DNA of 64,000 bases from Gordonia jinghuaiqii (GCF_014041935.1 NZ_CP059491.1:3596001-3660000), one strand, 5' to 3'. Positions 16,718 through 26,584 are shown, numbered from the stretch's first letter. Made by a program: numbers and translations. The notes: generated from the sequence alone by a model not told the origin.

Positions 16718-17100
16718 GCGACGGCAGGCCGGCGCCCCGCACCATCGACGAGATCCTCGCCGACGCGCGTGCACGCCTCGAGCGGATCGACGCCGCGACG
16801 GTGCCCGACGAACTCGCGGCGGGCGCGATCCTCGTCGACATCCGGCCCGCCGCGCAGCGCGCCGAGGAGGGTGAGGTGCCGGGGGCCCTGGTGATCGAGC
16901 GCAACGTCCTCGAGTGGCGATGCGATCCGGCGGGTGATGCGCGGATTCCACAGGCGATCGATCACGACGTGCGGTGGATCATCCTGTGTTCGCAGGGTTA
17001 CACGTCGAGTCTCGCCGCGGCGGCGTTGCAGGACCTCGGGCTGCACCGGGCGACCGATGTGATCGGCGGCTACGAGGCACTCGCACCGTTCCTCGACTGA
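16714..17100 (+). CDS. Rhodanese-domain sulfurtransferase
   Basis: 128 residues, a single rhodanese domain: ILVDIRPAAQRAEEGEVPGA, then the active-site loop CSQGYTSSLAA with the persulfide cysteine, and DVIGGYEALAPFL at the end. It probably moves or disposes of sulfane sulfur, alongside cysteine dioxygenase with which it overlaps (ATGA). The stop is followed by the convergent cofG gene. Confidence 0.9.
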   Translation: MSDGRPAPRTIDEILADARARLERIDAATVPDELAAGAILVDIRPAAQRAEEGEVPGALVIERNVLEWRCDPAGDARIPQAIDHDVRWIILCSQGYTSSLAAAALQDLGLHRATDVIGGYEALAPFLD

Positions 17101-17133
17101 TCACTGGTCGCGGTCCGCGACCCTGCGCGCACC

Positions 17134-18381
17134 TCAGGCGACGGCCGGCCAGGGGCGCGGCGCGGGGCGGGTGTCGACGGCCAGCCCGGTCGCCGGGTCC
17201 GAGAGCGCCGACACGTGGCGCGCCAGTGCCGGGTCGATCCAGTCGTCGCCGGCGAGCACATACCGCGGCTGTGCCGTGATCCGTTCGGTGAGAACGAAAC
17301 CCGACTCCGCGGTGCGCGCGGCGAGGGCGTCGAGGTTGGGCCACGGGCGTTCGGGGTTGACGTGGTCGGGGGTCAACGGCGACACACCACCCCAGTCGTC
17401 GACGCCGGAGGCGATCAGCGCGGCGCATTCCGCGGGCGAGACCAGGTTCGGCGGAGCCTGGATGCGCATGTGCGGTCCACAGACGATGCGGGCCACGGCG
17501 ACTGCCGCGAGGAACTCGGTCATCTCCGCGTCGGGGGTCGAGCGCATCGCGGTGTCGGGTTTCGCGCGGAAGTTCTGCACGATCACCTCCTGGATGTGTC
17601 CGCCCCGGGCGTGCACGTCGGCGATCGCGAGCAGCGACTCGGCTCTCTCGTACAGTGATTCGCCGATCCCGACGAGGATGCCGGTGGTGAACGGGACGCG
17701 CGCGGTACCCGCATCGCGCAGCACCTGCATGCGGACCAGCGGGTCCTTGTCGGGGCTGCCGTAATGCGGTTGCCCTTTCTCGGTGAACAGACGGCGCGAG
17801 GTGGTCTCGAGCATCATGCCCATCGACGGCGCCACCGGGCGCAGGTGCCGGAGCTCCTCGAGACTCATCACGCCCGGGTTCAGATGCGGCAGCAGGCCGG
17901 TTTCGGACAGCACTGCCACCGCCGCCGCTCGCACATAGTCCAGCGTCGAGGCGTAGCCGCGCTCCCGGAGCCAGTCACCGGCCTGCGACCAACGGTCCTC
18001 GGGCCGGTCCCCGAGGGTGAAGAGTGCTTCCTTGCAACCGAGTTCGGCCCCGCGGCGGGCGAGGTCGACGACCTCGTCGAGCTCGAGGTACATTCCCTCG
18101 CCTGCGCGGGCGAGCTTGCCCGGCACGGTGACGAAGGTGCAGTAGTGGCATTTGTCGCGGCACAGTCGGGTCAGCGGGACGAACACCTTGCGCGAGTAGG
18201 TGACCTGCCGCGGCCGGCCCGCCGCGGCGAGTCCCTCGTCGCGGATCTGCCCGGCGATGCCCTGCAACTCGGCCAGATCGTCACCGGCACAGGACAACAA
18301 CGCAACGGCGTCGTCGATCCCGATCGGTGTGCGTGCGCGGGCGGCGGACAGTGCCGCCGCGATGGTGGCCGGTTCGGTCAT
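17134..18381 (-). CDS. cofG: FO synthase subunit 1, CofG-type radical SAM enzyme
   Basis: 415 residues. The radical SAM cluster motif is CRDKCHYC (Cys74, Cys78, Cys81) inside [20 protein letters not shown], typical of CofG and the N-terminal half of FbiC. Further matches are [50 protein letters not shown] and [18 protein letters not shown]. CofG closes the deazaflavin ring of 7,8-didemethyl-8-hydroxy-5-deazariboflavin (FO), the core of F420. In most actinobacteria CofG and CofH are fused as FbiC; here they are separate genes with a Baeyer-Villiger monooxygenase between them. ATG 18381 shares one base with the monooxygenase stop (TGATG). Confidence 0.9.
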   Translation of the reverse strand: MTEPATIAAALSAARARTPIGIDDAVALLSCAGDDLAELQGIAGQIRDEGLAAAGRPRQVTYSRKVFVPLTRLCRDKCHYCTFVTVPGKLARAGEGMYLELDEVVDLARRGAELGCKEALFTLGDRPEDRWSQAGDWLRERGYASTLDYVRAAAVAVLSETGLLPHLNPGVMSLEELRHLRPVAPSMGMMLETTSRRLFTEKGQPHYGSPDKDPLVRMQVLRDAGTARVPFTTGILVGIGESLYERAESLLAIADVHARGGHIQEVIVQNFRAKPDTAMRSTPDAEMTEFLAAVAVARIVCGPHMRIQAPPNLVSPAECAALIASGVDDWGGVSPLTPDHVNPERPWPNLDALAARTAESGFVLTERITAQPRYVLAGDDWIDPALARHVSALSDPATGLAVDTRPAPRPWPAVA

Positions 18382-19931
18382 CACTGTCCCTCTGCGAGTT
18401 CGGAATCGGTGGTCACGCTCGGTTCGACCGCCAGATACGGGGACGGGTCGAAGGTGCCGTTGCGTTCTCGGAACGACGCCGCCGTCCCCGGCCACAGCAG
18501 CGTCAAGCGCCCGCTGTCGGGGTCGACGTACCAGCTGTCACACCCGGTCAGCCAGACCGTCGACTCGCTGCGTTCGTCGATCTCACGGGTGTAGGCGGCC
18601 TCGGCCTCCGGTGAGACCTCGAGGGCACGGACCGCGGTGTCGGCCATGAAGTCCAGTGCACCGATCACGTAGTCGAGCTGGGTCTCGATCATGTAGATCG
18701 CCGAGTTGTGGCCGAGGGCCGCGTTCGGGCCGTCGAGGACGAACATGTTGGGGTAGCCGCTGACGACGGTCGAGGCGTAGGACGTCATGCCCGACGACCA
18801 GTGGTCGGACAATCGACGACCGGCACGCCCGACGATGCGCGTCGCCGCCGGCGGACGCGCGGACTCGAATCCCGTCGCCATCACCAGGACGTCGAGGTCA
18901 TAGGTGTGGCCGCTGCGTGCGGTGGCCTTGGACTCGGCGACCGACGTCAACGCACTCGGCTCCAGGACGACGTTGGACCGCTGTAGCGCGGGATAGAAAT
19001 CGTCGCTGAGAAGGATTCGCTTGCAACCGATCTCGTAATCGGGTGTGAGCTGTTCGCGCAGCACCGGATCGGCGACCTGTGCGTGCAGGTGATCGCGTGC
19101 GCGGGCGCGGATCTCGTCGATGTCCGGATGGAGGCCGAGGCGCTGACGGAACGCGCCGTCGGCCTCGGTGAGCAACCGGTTGCGGACCTCGCGCGCGACA
19201 TCGGGATCGAGCAGGGCGGAGCGTTCTTCCGCGGTGTAGGCACGGTCCTCACGCGGCACGACGTAGGGAGGTGTCCGGCAGAACACGACCAGCTCCTCGG
19301 CGACCTGCGCCAGGTGCGGGACGACCTGCACCGCCGACGCCCCCGTGCCGACGACACCGACCCGTGCGCCGGACACCACCACACCGTCGTGCCAGGCGGC
19401 GGTGTGGACGATCTGGCCGGGGAAGGTGCCGAGGCCGTCGACGTCGGGGATTCGCGCGTCGGACAACCGGCCCACGGCCATCACCAGCGAGCGGGCGCGG
19501 AATGTGCCCGACGGTCCGCCCGGCGCGCCGGCGGTGATCTGCCAGCACGCGCGCTCGTCGTCCCAGAGCGCTTGTCGCAGTTCGCAGTTGAGCTGGATAC
19601 GATCGTCGATGCCTTCGTCGAGGGCGGTCTGCTCGAGGTAGTCACGGATCTCGGAGCCGCGCGGGTAGCGCGACGCCCAGTCCGCCGGCGGACGGAACGA
19701 GAACGAGTAGAGGTGTGCGGGGATGTCGCAGGCGATGCCCGGATAGGTGTTGTCGCGCCATGTACCGCCGACCGCGCCGGCCCGCTCGAGGACGACGAAG
19801 GATTCACGCCCGCGACGGGCGAGTTGGGTGGCCATGCCCAGACCGGCGAATCCCGCCCCGATGATCGCGACGTCCACGTCGGTCAGGTGTCCGTACGGCC
19901 GGTCTTGGCCGTGCACCGCGGCGCCGGTCAC
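18381..19931 (-). CDS. Baeyer-Villiger-type flavoprotein monooxygenase
   Basis: 516 residues. An N-terminal FAD Rossmann motif ([20 protein letters not shown]), the BVMO fingerprint FxGxxxHxxxW as [11 protein letters not shown], and a second NADPH Rossmann motif ([18 protein letters not shown]) define a type I BVMO, which inserts oxygen next to a ketone with NADPH, FAD and O2. Further family marks are [19 protein letters not shown] and [14 protein letters not shown] 19931 overlaps the stop of the upstream CofH-like gene (GTGA), and its stop overlaps cofG, so all three are one translationally coupled operon. The substrate is unknown; its place inside a deazaflavin locus is unexplained. Confidence 0.88.
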   Translation of the reverse strand: MTGAAVHGQDRPYGHLTDVDVAIIGAGFAGLGMATQLARRGRESFVVLERAGAVGGTWRDNTYPGIACDIPAHLYSFSFRPPADWASRYPRGSEIRDYLEQTALDEGIDDRIQLNCELRQALWDDERACWQITAGAPGGPSGTFRARSLVMAVGRLSDARIPDVDGLGTFPGQIVHTAAWHDGVVVSGARVGVVGTGASAVQVVPHLAQVAEELVVFCRTPPYVVPREDRAYTAEERSALLDPDVAREVRNRLLTEADGAFRQRLGLHPDIDEIRARARDHLHAQVADPVLREQLTPDYEIGCKRILLSDDFYPALQRSNVVLEPSALTSVAESKATARSGHTYDLDVLVMATGFESARPPAATRIVGRAGRRLSDHWSSGMTSYASTVVSGYPNMFVLDGPNAALGHNSAIYMIETQLDYVIGALDFMADTAVRALEVSPEAEAAYTREIDERSESTVWLTGCDSWYVDPDSGRLTLLWPGTAASFRERNGTFDPSPYLAVEPSVTTDSELAEGQ

Positions 19932-21067
19932 GAACGCACCTGCGGGATCGGCAGCTGTCGGTGCGGTTCGGGCTGGTGGTAGCGGGTGGTGCGTTGACGC
20001 GGCGTGCGTCCGGCGCGGGCAGCGATGTCGACGAGGGTGTCGACGTCGAGGACGCGTCCCGCCTCCGGTCCGGCCTCCGGCATGAGCCGGCCGTCGAGCA
20101 GCAGGCCGCCGATGTCGTCGGCACCGCCGCGCAGCAGGAGGTCGACGGTGTCGGTGTCCAGCTTGGTCCAGGCGACCTGCAGGTGATCGATGAGCCCGAC
20201 GGACATCAGTCGGGCGACCGCGTGCAGGGCCCGGGTCTCCCGCTGCGACGCGGTCGACGTCGCGGCGCCGACCAGATGCGGCGGCGTGTTGGAGGCGACC
20301 ATCGGCATCAGGATCAGCTCGGTGAATCCGCCCGTGCGGCGCTGGATTCCGAGCAGCGTCTTCAGGTGCGCAACCTGCTGCTCGGGGGTCTCGACGTGCC
20401 CGTAGACGATGGTGGCCGTCGAGAAGAGACCGACGCCGTGCGCGGCCTCGATCACCTCTGTCCACTCACTCACCGGTGCGGACCCCGTCGGCGACAGGTA
20501 TCCGCGGACGGTGTCGTCGAGGATCTGGGCGGCGGTCCCGGGAATCGACCCGAGGCCGGCGGCGCGGAGCCGGCGAAGGTGGTCGGCGACGGAGACGCCC
20601 GAACGGACCGCGCCGTCGACGATCTCCGGCGGGCGGTAGGCGTGCAGGTGCAGGCCCTCGGCCGCAGCGGTGATCTCCTCGACCAATCGCACGTAGTCGT
20701 CGGCGGGCAGGCCCGCGGGCAACGGGCCCTGCATGCACACCTCGGTGGCACCCAGCTCGACCGCCTCGGTGACCAACTCGGCCAGGGTCGGCCCGTCCGG
20801 GCCCAGCCGACTGACGATGCCGGTGTCGAAGTTGCGGTTGACGACGAAGGTCAGCGACCCGGGATCGGTGACGCGCACCCGCACGGCGTCGGCGAGCGCA
20901 CAGAGCTCCTCCAGCTCCTGTCCGGAGGCACCGAGCAACGCGACCCAGCCCTGATCGTCCAGGACATCTGGGCCGAGGGCTGTCGGATCGTCACGAACAC
21001 GGCGCAGTGCTGCCGTGACGCGCTCGGTCGGGGCCGTGATGTCGTCGGCCCACGCGCGCAGAACCAT
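19928..21067 (-). CDS. CofH-like protein lacking the radical-SAM cysteines
   Basis: 379 residues. It aligns along its length with CofH / the FbiC C-terminal half: FVVNRN (74-79), ELGATEVCMQG (104-114), GLGSIPGTAAQILDD, YGHVETPEQQVAHL, GGFTELILMPMV, GGADDIGG and the closing GRTPRQRTT. In CofH the NRN is followed by a roughly 34-residue segment holding CxxxCxxC. Here only about 15 residues (FDTGIVSRLGPDGPT) lie before the next conserved helix, and no cysteine is present; the only early cysteines are Cys56 and Cys111. It therefore cannot bind the SAM-cleaving [4Fe-4S] cluster in the normal way. ATG 21067 is supported by a TAGAGT box 7 nt upstream. Inference: a pseudo-CofH with a structural or new role. 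Confidence 0.8.
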   Translation of the reverse strand: MVLRAWADDITAPTERVTAALRRVRDDPTALGPDVLDDQGWVALLGASGQELEELCALADAVRVRVTDPGSLTFVVNRNFDTGIVSRLGPDGPTLAELVTEAVELGATEVCMQGPLPAGLPADDYVRLVEEITAAAEGLHLHAYRPPEIVDGAVRSGVSVADHLRRLRAAGLGSIPGTAAQILDDTVRGYLSPTGSAPVSEWTEVIEAAHGVGLFSTATIVYGHVETPEQQVAHLKTLLGIQRRTGGFTELILMPMVASNTPPHLVGAATSTASQRETRALHAVARLMSVGLIDHLQVAWTKLDTDTVDLLLRGGADDIGGLLLDGRLMPEAGPEAGRVLDVDTLVDIAARAGRTPRQRTTRYHQPEPHRQLPIPQVRS

Positions 21068-21074
21068 GTCACAC

Positions 21075-21080
21075 ACTCTA
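21075..21080 (-). promoter_or_regulatory. -10 box for the CofH-like operon
   Basis: On the minus strand TAGAGT ends 7 nt before the ATG at 21067, predicting a leaderless transcript separate from the upstream mshB run. Confidence 0.5.
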
Positions 21081-21147
21081 ACGTCCGGCATCTGCGGCCT
21101 TGCGGCTGCAGCGATCGCCGACCGCGGTCCAGCGTCGGACGCGGCGG

Positions 21148-21561
21148 TCAGCGAGGTTCGGGCAGGCGGTTGGTCCAACTCAGGGCGACCGCCGGCCCCA
21201 CCCCGAGAGCGAGCAGCAACACGGTCTGCACCAGGTAGTCACCGCCCGGGGTGAGGATCACGTCGCCGCCCGGCCCCGGGACGGCGCCCGCGACGAGCAC
21301 GACGAGCCCCCAGGCGCCCAGCGGCCCGTAGCGCAGCGGCGTCGAGGTGAAACCCGCCGCGAGCCAGAGCAGCACGGCGTTGACCACCCCGGCCAGCACC
21401 GCCGCGACCGGCAGGGCCACACCACCGAACCGCTGGTAGGCGAAGGCCACGCTGAGCAGCCCCACCGCGAGTCCGTCGATGATCAGGAATCCGAGCAGCA
21501 GCCGATCAACGAGGCTGTTACGTGAGGAGTCGCTGCGCGCAGGCCGGGAGGGTCCTGCCAT
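21148..21561 (-). CDS. Conserved four-helix membrane protein next to mshB
   Basis: 137 residues with four hydrophobic segments (LLLGFLIIDGLAVGLLSVAF; VALPVAAVLAGVVNAVLLWL; YGPLGAWGLVVLVAGAV; YLVQTVLLLALGVGPAVAL). Its ATG overlaps the mshB stop (TGATG), and a small hypothetical gene at this place is also what I recall beside mycobacterial mshB. No function is known. A GTG one codon earlier is an alternative start. Confidence 0.7.
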   Translation of the reverse strand: MAGPSRPARSDSSRNSLVDRLLLGFLIIDGLAVGLLSVAFAYQRFGGVALPVAAVLAGVVNAVLLWLAAGFTSTPLRYGPLGAWGLVVLVAGAVPGPGGDVILTPGGDYLVQTVLLLALGVGPAVALSWTNRLPEPR

Positions 21562-22469
21562 CACTCGGCCCAGGTGATACCGGCGAACAGGTCCGACTCA
21601 CGCTTGCCCTCGAGCGGATCGTGCCGGTCGGGTTCGGTGAGGATGAAGTGTTCGTGATCGGAGATGGGTTGCAGGATGTTGTTCGACAGCGCGTATTCGG
21701 TTCCCGACGCCGCGACGGTCACCTGGGTGGCGTGCGCGGCGAGTGCCGCGACCTTCTGCGCGTAGTGGGCGCGGATGTCGATCTCGGTGGTGATCGCCTC
21801 GTCGGGGTAGCTCGGCAGCTCCCCCGGACCGGGCATGCGCCACCCGGCGGGCACATCGGCCACACGGGCGAGGCCTGCGGCCAGTGCGCTCCGTTCGGTG
21901 ATCGACTCGTAGAGCTTCACCGGCCCGCCGCCGGATTCCCGGGCCCGTGCCACCGCGGCGACGGTGACCTCGTGCACGAGTCGGTGATCGGGGTGTCCGT
22001 AGGTGCCCGAGGCGTCGTAGCTGACGACCACCTGTGGGGCGAAGTCGATCAGGACGTCGAGGAGCGCACGGACCGGATCGTCGAACGGCGCCCCGACGAG
22101 CGCGCGCGGATGGTTCGCCGACGGGGCGCCGGCCATACCGGAGTCGCGCCAGCGCCCGGCGCCGCCGAGGAAGCGCGGTGTCAGCGTCGGACCGTCGGTG
22201 GGGCTCAGCGCCCGCAGTGCCCGGGTCAGCTCGAGGATGCGATAGCCGCCGAGCTGATCGGCTCCGCCGTCCGCGACGAGCTGCGCCCACTCGTCGCCGA
22301 TGACCTCACCCTCCTCGCCGAGTGTGAACGTCAGCACCCGCACGTCGACGCCTTCGGCGAGGTACCGGGCGATGGTGCCGCCGGTCATGATCGTCTCGTC
22401 GTCGGGATGCGCATGGACCAGCAACAGCCGCCGGCCCGGCGTGGATCCGGAGTCCGCGATGGGTGTCAC
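21561..22469 (-). CDS. mshB: Mycothiol deacetylase (GlcNAc-Ins deacetylase)
   Basis: 302 residues, PIG-L/LmbE-type zinc deacetylase acting on 1-D-myo-inosityl-2-acetamido-2-deoxy-glucopyranoside in mycothiol synthesis. The zinc motif AHPDDETIMTGG is near the N-terminus and the third ligand lies in YDASGTYGHPDHRLVHEV. Both match MshB rather than the related Mca by length and context. GTG 22469 overlaps the stop of the lpqW-like gene (GTGA). The longer frame upstream is inside lpqW and is rejected. Confidence 0.92.
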   Translation of the reverse strand: MTPIADSGSTPGRRLLLVHAHPDDETIMTGGTIARYLAEGVDVRVLTFTLGEEGEVIGDEWAQLVADGGADQLGGYRILELTRALRALSPTDGPTLTPRFLGGAGRWRDSGMAGAPSANHPRALVGAPFDDPVRALLDVLIDFAPQVVVSYDASGTYGHPDHRLVHEVTVAAVARARESGGGPVKLYESITERSALAAGLARVADVPAGWRMPGPGELPSYPDEAITTEIDIRAHYAQKVAALAAHATQVTVAASGTEYALSNNILQPISDHEHFILTEPDRHDPLEGKRESDLFAGITWAE

Positions 22470-24427
22470 GAGAGTTCCCAGTCGACCGCGGTCCCGAAGA
22501 TCGACACCTGGATGGGACCGGTGAGAGGCACGTCGCGCACGGCGGGCGTGACGCCGACGACCATCGAATCCTGGTACAGCGGAAGGTAGATCGCCTGTGC
22601 GGCGAGCAGCGGCTCGGCCTCGTCGAGGGTGTCGGTCGGGTCCTCCTCGGACAGCGCGGTCCGCGCGAGTTCGATCAGGCGGGGATCGCACAGCCCCGAG
22701 ACGTTGCTGGCATAGCTGTCACCGGCATCGGTGCCGCCGGGTGCGACGCTGGTCGGCGTGGGCGGCGTGGCAGGTGACGGCTCGGTCCCGGGCTTGGGCT
22801 GGTTGCAGTCGACCTGCGAGGCCAGCGACGCGGCGGGCGGCACACCCAGACCGTTCCAGCCGACGACGAGGTCGACCCGCTTGGTGGTGAGCGCGGACCC
22901 GTACAGCTCGCCGTTGGGCATGGTGACGACCTGCGCACGCACCCCCGCGCCGCGCAACTGGTCGACGATGCTCGCCGCGGCCGAGGTGGCGCGCGGGTCA
23001 CCGGCGACGGCGCCCACCCGCACGATCAGATCCTGGCCGTCCTTCTGGACCGGCAGCAGCCCCTCGGGCAGCTCGGGGACCTCGACCGCACCGGGAACCG
23101 GTGTCTGGCTGGGACCGGACGACGATCCGGCAGCCGACGGCGCCGGAGACGACGAAGCTGACGACGAGGGTTCTGACGCAGAGGGCACCGGCGACGCCGA
23201 ACCGACGGGCTCGGGTGCGGCCCGCCGGTATCCGGCGGCGGCCAGCAGAGCATCCACCTCGGCGGGGCGCGGACGGGGTCGCGAGACCGGGCGGTACCCG
23301 GGATCCGACGGTGCGAACACCGTGTTGGCATACGGTTCGACGACCCAGTCACCCGCACCGGCGAAGGTGGTCAGGCGCGGATCGATCAGGCCGAGGACCG
23401 CGCGCCGGACATCGAGTGAACTCATCGCCTCGGTGCGCGCGTTCACGCTGACACCGAGCGACCGGGACGTCAGACTGCGTGCGGTCTCCAACCCCGGCAG
23501 CGCGACCAGCTCGGCGTCGGTCGCCGGGGAGGCACCGAGGGCGACGATGGCCGAGTCGCCCGAGCGGACGGAGTCGAGCATCTGTGCCGAGCTGCCCGCA
23601 CGGCGCAGGACGATCTGGTCGAGCCGTGGCGGCTTGACCCAGTACCGGTCGTTGCGGGCCAGGCGCACCTCGTCGCGCGTCTTGTCGATCCCGACGATCG
23701 CGAAGGGTCCCGCCGACACCGGCTTACCGGCGTCCATCCCGGTCTGGAAGCCAGCGGGCGCGCCCTTGAGGACGTGGCTCGGCAACAGACCGGTGAACAG
23801 CTCACGCCACGCCGGATACGGACGTTCGAACCTGACCTCGACAACCTTCCCGCCCGCACTGGACGCGACGGAGTCGATGAGCCGGTAACCCGCGGGCGCC
23901 ACGACATTGGGCTGGCGTGACATCTGCTGCCACAGGTAGCTGAAGTCGTCGCCCGTCACCGGCAGGCCGTCGGACCACTGCGCGTCGGTGTGGATCCGAT
24001 AGGTCACGGTGAACGGCTGACGTGAGGTCACCTCGGCGGAGGTGACGAAGGAACTCTGCAGTTCCCACACCGTGCCGCCGGGCGTCTGCACCGGCGCGAA
24101 CGCACTGGGCAGCGTCATCGCCGCGACCGCGGTGGTCACCGGGTTCTGATCCGCCGCGATGTGCGGGTTGAACCCGGCGCCCACCGAGTCGGTGGCGATG
24201 TAGATCGTCTTCTCCACCGGATATTCGGTCGGCGTGGGCGGCGGCCCGGTGTCGCGGACGGGCGGCGGCGGGTCGGACATGCACGCCGTCAGGACGACGA
24301 GCAGTGCGACGCCGCACGAGAGCAGCCCGAGCGTCCGGCGCCGGACCCGGCTCCCGGATTCGCGGCCCGGTGCCAGGCCCTCCGCCGAACGCTCTTGCCT
24401 CGCGCGATTCACCTCGGATACCCCCAT
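22466..24427 (-). CDS. lpqW: LpqW-like lipoprotein, family 5 solute-binding fold
   Basis: 653 residues. A lipoprotein signal (LLSCGVALLVVLTAC, lipobox LTAC) is followed by a peptide/nickel solute-binding (SBP family 5) fold: VTYRIHTDAQWSDGLPVTGD, FAIVGIDKTRDEVRLARND, then a long Ser/Pro low-complexity linker in the C-terminal half. In mycobacteria LpqW influences the balance of polar phosphatidylinositol mannosides and lipomannan/lipoarabinomannan and is not part of a transporter; no permease is adjacent here. It lies between typA and mshB, in the order I recall from M. tuberculosis, which supports the name. ATG 24427 is one of several possible starts. Confidence 0.78.
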   Translation of the reverse strand: MGVSEVNRARQERSAEGLAPGRESGSRVRRRTLGLLSCGVALLVVLTACMSDPPPPVRDTGPPPTPTEYPVEKTIYIATDSVGAGFNPHIAADQNPVTTAVAAMTLPSAFAPVQTPGGTVWELQSSFVTSAEVTSRQPFTVTYRIHTDAQWSDGLPVTGDDFSYLWQQMSRQPNVVAPAGYRLIDSVASSAGGKVVEVRFERPYPAWRELFTGLLPSHVLKGAPAGFQTGMDAGKPVSAGPFAIVGIDKTRDEVRLARNDRYWVKPPRLDQIVLRRAGSSAQMLDSVRSGDSAIVALGASPATDAELVALPGLETARSLTSRSLGVSVNARTEAMSSLDVRRAVLGLIDPRLTTFAGAGDWVVEPYANTVFAPSDPGYRPVSRPRPRPAEVDALLAAAGYRRAAPEPVGSASPVPSASEPSSSASSSPAPSAAGSSSGPSQTPVPGAVEVPELPEGLLPVQKDGQDLIVRVGAVAGDPRATSAAASIVDQLRGAGVRAQVVTMPNGELYGSALTTKRVDLVVGWNGLGVPPAASLASQVDCNQPKPGTEPSPATPPTPTSVAPGGTDAGDSYASNVSGLCDPRLIELARTALSEEDPTDTLDEAEPLLAAQAIYLPLYQDSMVVGVTPAVRDVPLTGPIQVSIFGTAVDWELS

Positions 24428-24484
24428 GGAGAAGCTTGTCGGTCCAACAGACGTGCCGACACCATGGTCGGCCTGCGGACGCAC

Positions 24485-26410
24485 TCAGCCGACAGCGGCA
24501 TCCCGGGACTTGGCCCGCGAACGCTCGCGTGCACGCGTGTTCGAGTCCAGGTGCACCTTACGCACCCGCACGACCTCCGGTGTCACCTCGACGCACTCGT
24601 CGGCGGCACAGAACTCCATGGCCGCCTCGAGGTCGAGCTGCATCGGCTTGGCCAGGGTCTCCATCACGTCGGCCGAGGACTGACGCATGTTCGTCAGCTT
24701 CTTCTCGCGGGTGACGTTGATGTCGAGGTCCTCATGGCGCGGGTTGATGCCCACGACGTGTCCCTCGTAGCTGTCGTCGCCCGGGTTGACGAAGAACGTG
24801 CCGCGATCGGCCAGCTGGATCATCGCGAACGGGGTCACCGTGCCGGCGCGGTCGCTCACCAGTGAGCCGGTGTGGCGGGCGCGGATCTCGCCGGCCCAGG
24901 CGTCGTAGCCGTCGAAGACGGCGTTGGCGATACCGGTGCCGCGGGTCTCGGTGAGGAAGTCGGTTCGGAAACCGATCAGGCCACGCGAGGGCACGATGAA
25001 CTCCATCCGGACCCAGCCGGTGCCGTGGTTGTTCATCTGCTCCATGCGGCCCTTGCGGGCGGCCAGCAGCTGGGTGACCGCACCGAGGTATTCCTCGGGC
25101 ACGTCGATGGTCAGCTGTTCGAAGGGCTCGTGCACCTTGCCGTTGACCTGACGGGTGACCACCTGCGGCTTGCCGACGGTGAGCTCGAAACCCTCGCGAC
25201 GCATCTGCTCGACCAGGATGGCGAGCGCGAGCTCACCACGACCCTGGACCTCCCAGGCGTCCGGACGACCGATGTCGAGCACGCGCAGCGACACGTTGCC
25301 GACCAGTTCGGAGTCCAGGCGCTGCTTGACCATGCGGGCGGTCAGCTTGTGACCGGACACGCGGCCGGCGAGCGGCGAGGAGTTGGTGCCGATGGTGACC
25401 GAGATGGCCGGCTCGTCCACGGTGATCCGGGGCAGCGGCTGCGGGTTCTCGAGGTCGGCCAGGGTGTCGCCGATCATGATCTCCGGCATACCGGCGACGG
25501 CCACGATGTCGCCGGCCGACGCCGACTCCGCGGGTGCGCGTTCGACGCCGATGGTCGCGAGGAGTTCGGTGATCTTGGCGCGCTCGACGACCGGCTCCGC
25601 TGTTCCGTCCTCCTTGACGATCTCACGGCACCACGACACCTGCTGACCCTTGCGGAGGGTGCCGTTGTGGATGCGGACGAGCGCGAGGCGGCCGAGGAAG
25701 GCCGACGCGTCGAGGTTGGTGACGTGCGCCTGCAGCGGGGCCTCCGGGTCACCCTTGGGCGCCGGGACGTGCTCGAGCAGGACGTCGAAGAAGTCGTCGA
25801 GGTTCTCCCCCGCCGGGACCTCACCGTTGGCGGGCTGGATGGTGCTGCACTTGCCCGCACGACCCGATGCGTAGAGCACCGGGAGTTCGAGGACCAGCTC
25901 GGCGGCCTTGGCCGCCTCGTCGCTGAGGTCCGAGGCCAGGTCGAGGAGCAGATCCTGCGTCTCGTCGACGACCTCTTGGATGCGTGCGTCGGGACGATCG
26001 GTCTTGTTGACCACCACGATGACCGGCAGCTCGGCGGCGAGCGCCTTGCGGAGCACGAAGCGGGTCTGCGGCAGCGGGCCCTCGGAGGCGTCGACGAGCA
26101 GCACCACACCGTCGACCATCGACAGGCCGCGCTCGACCTCACCGCCGAAGTCGGCGTGGCCGGGGGTGTCGATGACGTTGATGACCACCTCGGTGCCATC
26201 CGGCTGGCGCCGGTGGACCGCGGTGTTCTTGGCGAGGATGGTGATGCCCTTCTCACGTTCGAGGTCACCGGAGTCCATCACCCGGTCGACGACCTCGGCA
26301 CGTTCACCGAAGACGCCGGACTGGCGCAGCATGGCGTCGACGAGGGTGGTCTTTCCATGGTCCACGTGTGCGACGATCGCGACGTTGCGGAAGGTGGGGA
26401 CAGCGCTCAC
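24485..26410 (-). CDS. typA: Translational GTPase TypA/BipA
   Basis: 641 residues. G1 AHVDHGKTTLVDAM, switch/G2 region ending in EREKGITILAKNTA, G3 DTPGHADFGGEVERGL and G4 VVNKTDRPDAR are intact, followed by EF-Tu-like domain II, EF-G-like domains and the TypA C-terminal domain (SRGLIGFRTDFLTETRGTG). TypA is a ribosome-binding GTPase involved in assembly and stress adaptation. GTG 26410 gives VSAVPTFRNVAIVAHVDHGK, the family start; the frame upstream is non-coding. Confidence 0.95.
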   Translation of the reverse strand: MSAVPTFRNVAIVAHVDHGKTTLVDAMLRQSGVFGERAEVVDRVMDSGDLEREKGITILAKNTAVHRRQPDGTEVVINVIDTPGHADFGGEVERGLSMVDGVVLLVDASEGPLPQTRFVLRKALAAELPVIVVVNKTDRPDARIQEVVDETQDLLLDLASDLSDEAAKAAELVLELPVLYASGRAGKCSTIQPANGEVPAGENLDDFFDVLLEHVPAPKGDPEAPLQAHVTNLDASAFLGRLALVRIHNGTLRKGQQVSWCREIVKEDGTAEPVVERAKITELLATIGVERAPAESASAGDIVAVAGMPEIMIGDTLADLENPQPLPRITVDEPAISVTIGTNSSPLAGRVSGHKLTARMVKQRLDSELVGNVSLRVLDIGRPDAWEVQGRGELALAILVEQMRREGFELTVGKPQVVTRQVNGKVHEPFEQLTIDVPEEYLGAVTQLLAARKGRMEQMNNHGTGWVRMEFIVPSRGLIGFRTDFLTETRGTGIANAVFDGYDAWAGEIRARHTGSLVSDRAGTVTPFAMIQLADRGTFFVNPGDDSYEGHVVGINPRHEDLDINVTREKKLTNMRQSSADVMETLAKPMQLDLEAAMEFCAADECVEVTPEVVRVRKVHLDSNTRARERSRAKSRDAAVG

Positions 26411-26584
26411 AGGCTCTCTTTCATGTGGTTGGCGATCGGCATCGGCGGCCGGCGCTCGGCGCACGGCCGAACAGCCCTGACCGGTGTCTCGAGCAGATCA
26501 CCTAGGGATTCAAGGTGACAGAGTATCGGTTCTGGCGGTGAGACCGCGATCACAGCTCCCGAAACGCTCCGACTTAGGGTCTGC

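Noticed and set aside
20470..20751. A frameshifted frame carrying CRARCPRAC that might restore the radical-SAM motif of the CofH-like protein
   Set aside because: Spacing is CxxxCxxxC, it lies after the conserved CMQG, and the main frame is intact across the region.
24872..26518. A 548-codon plus-strand open frame over typA
   Set aside because: Shadow of typA; Asp/His/Gly composition is typical of antisense high-GC frames.
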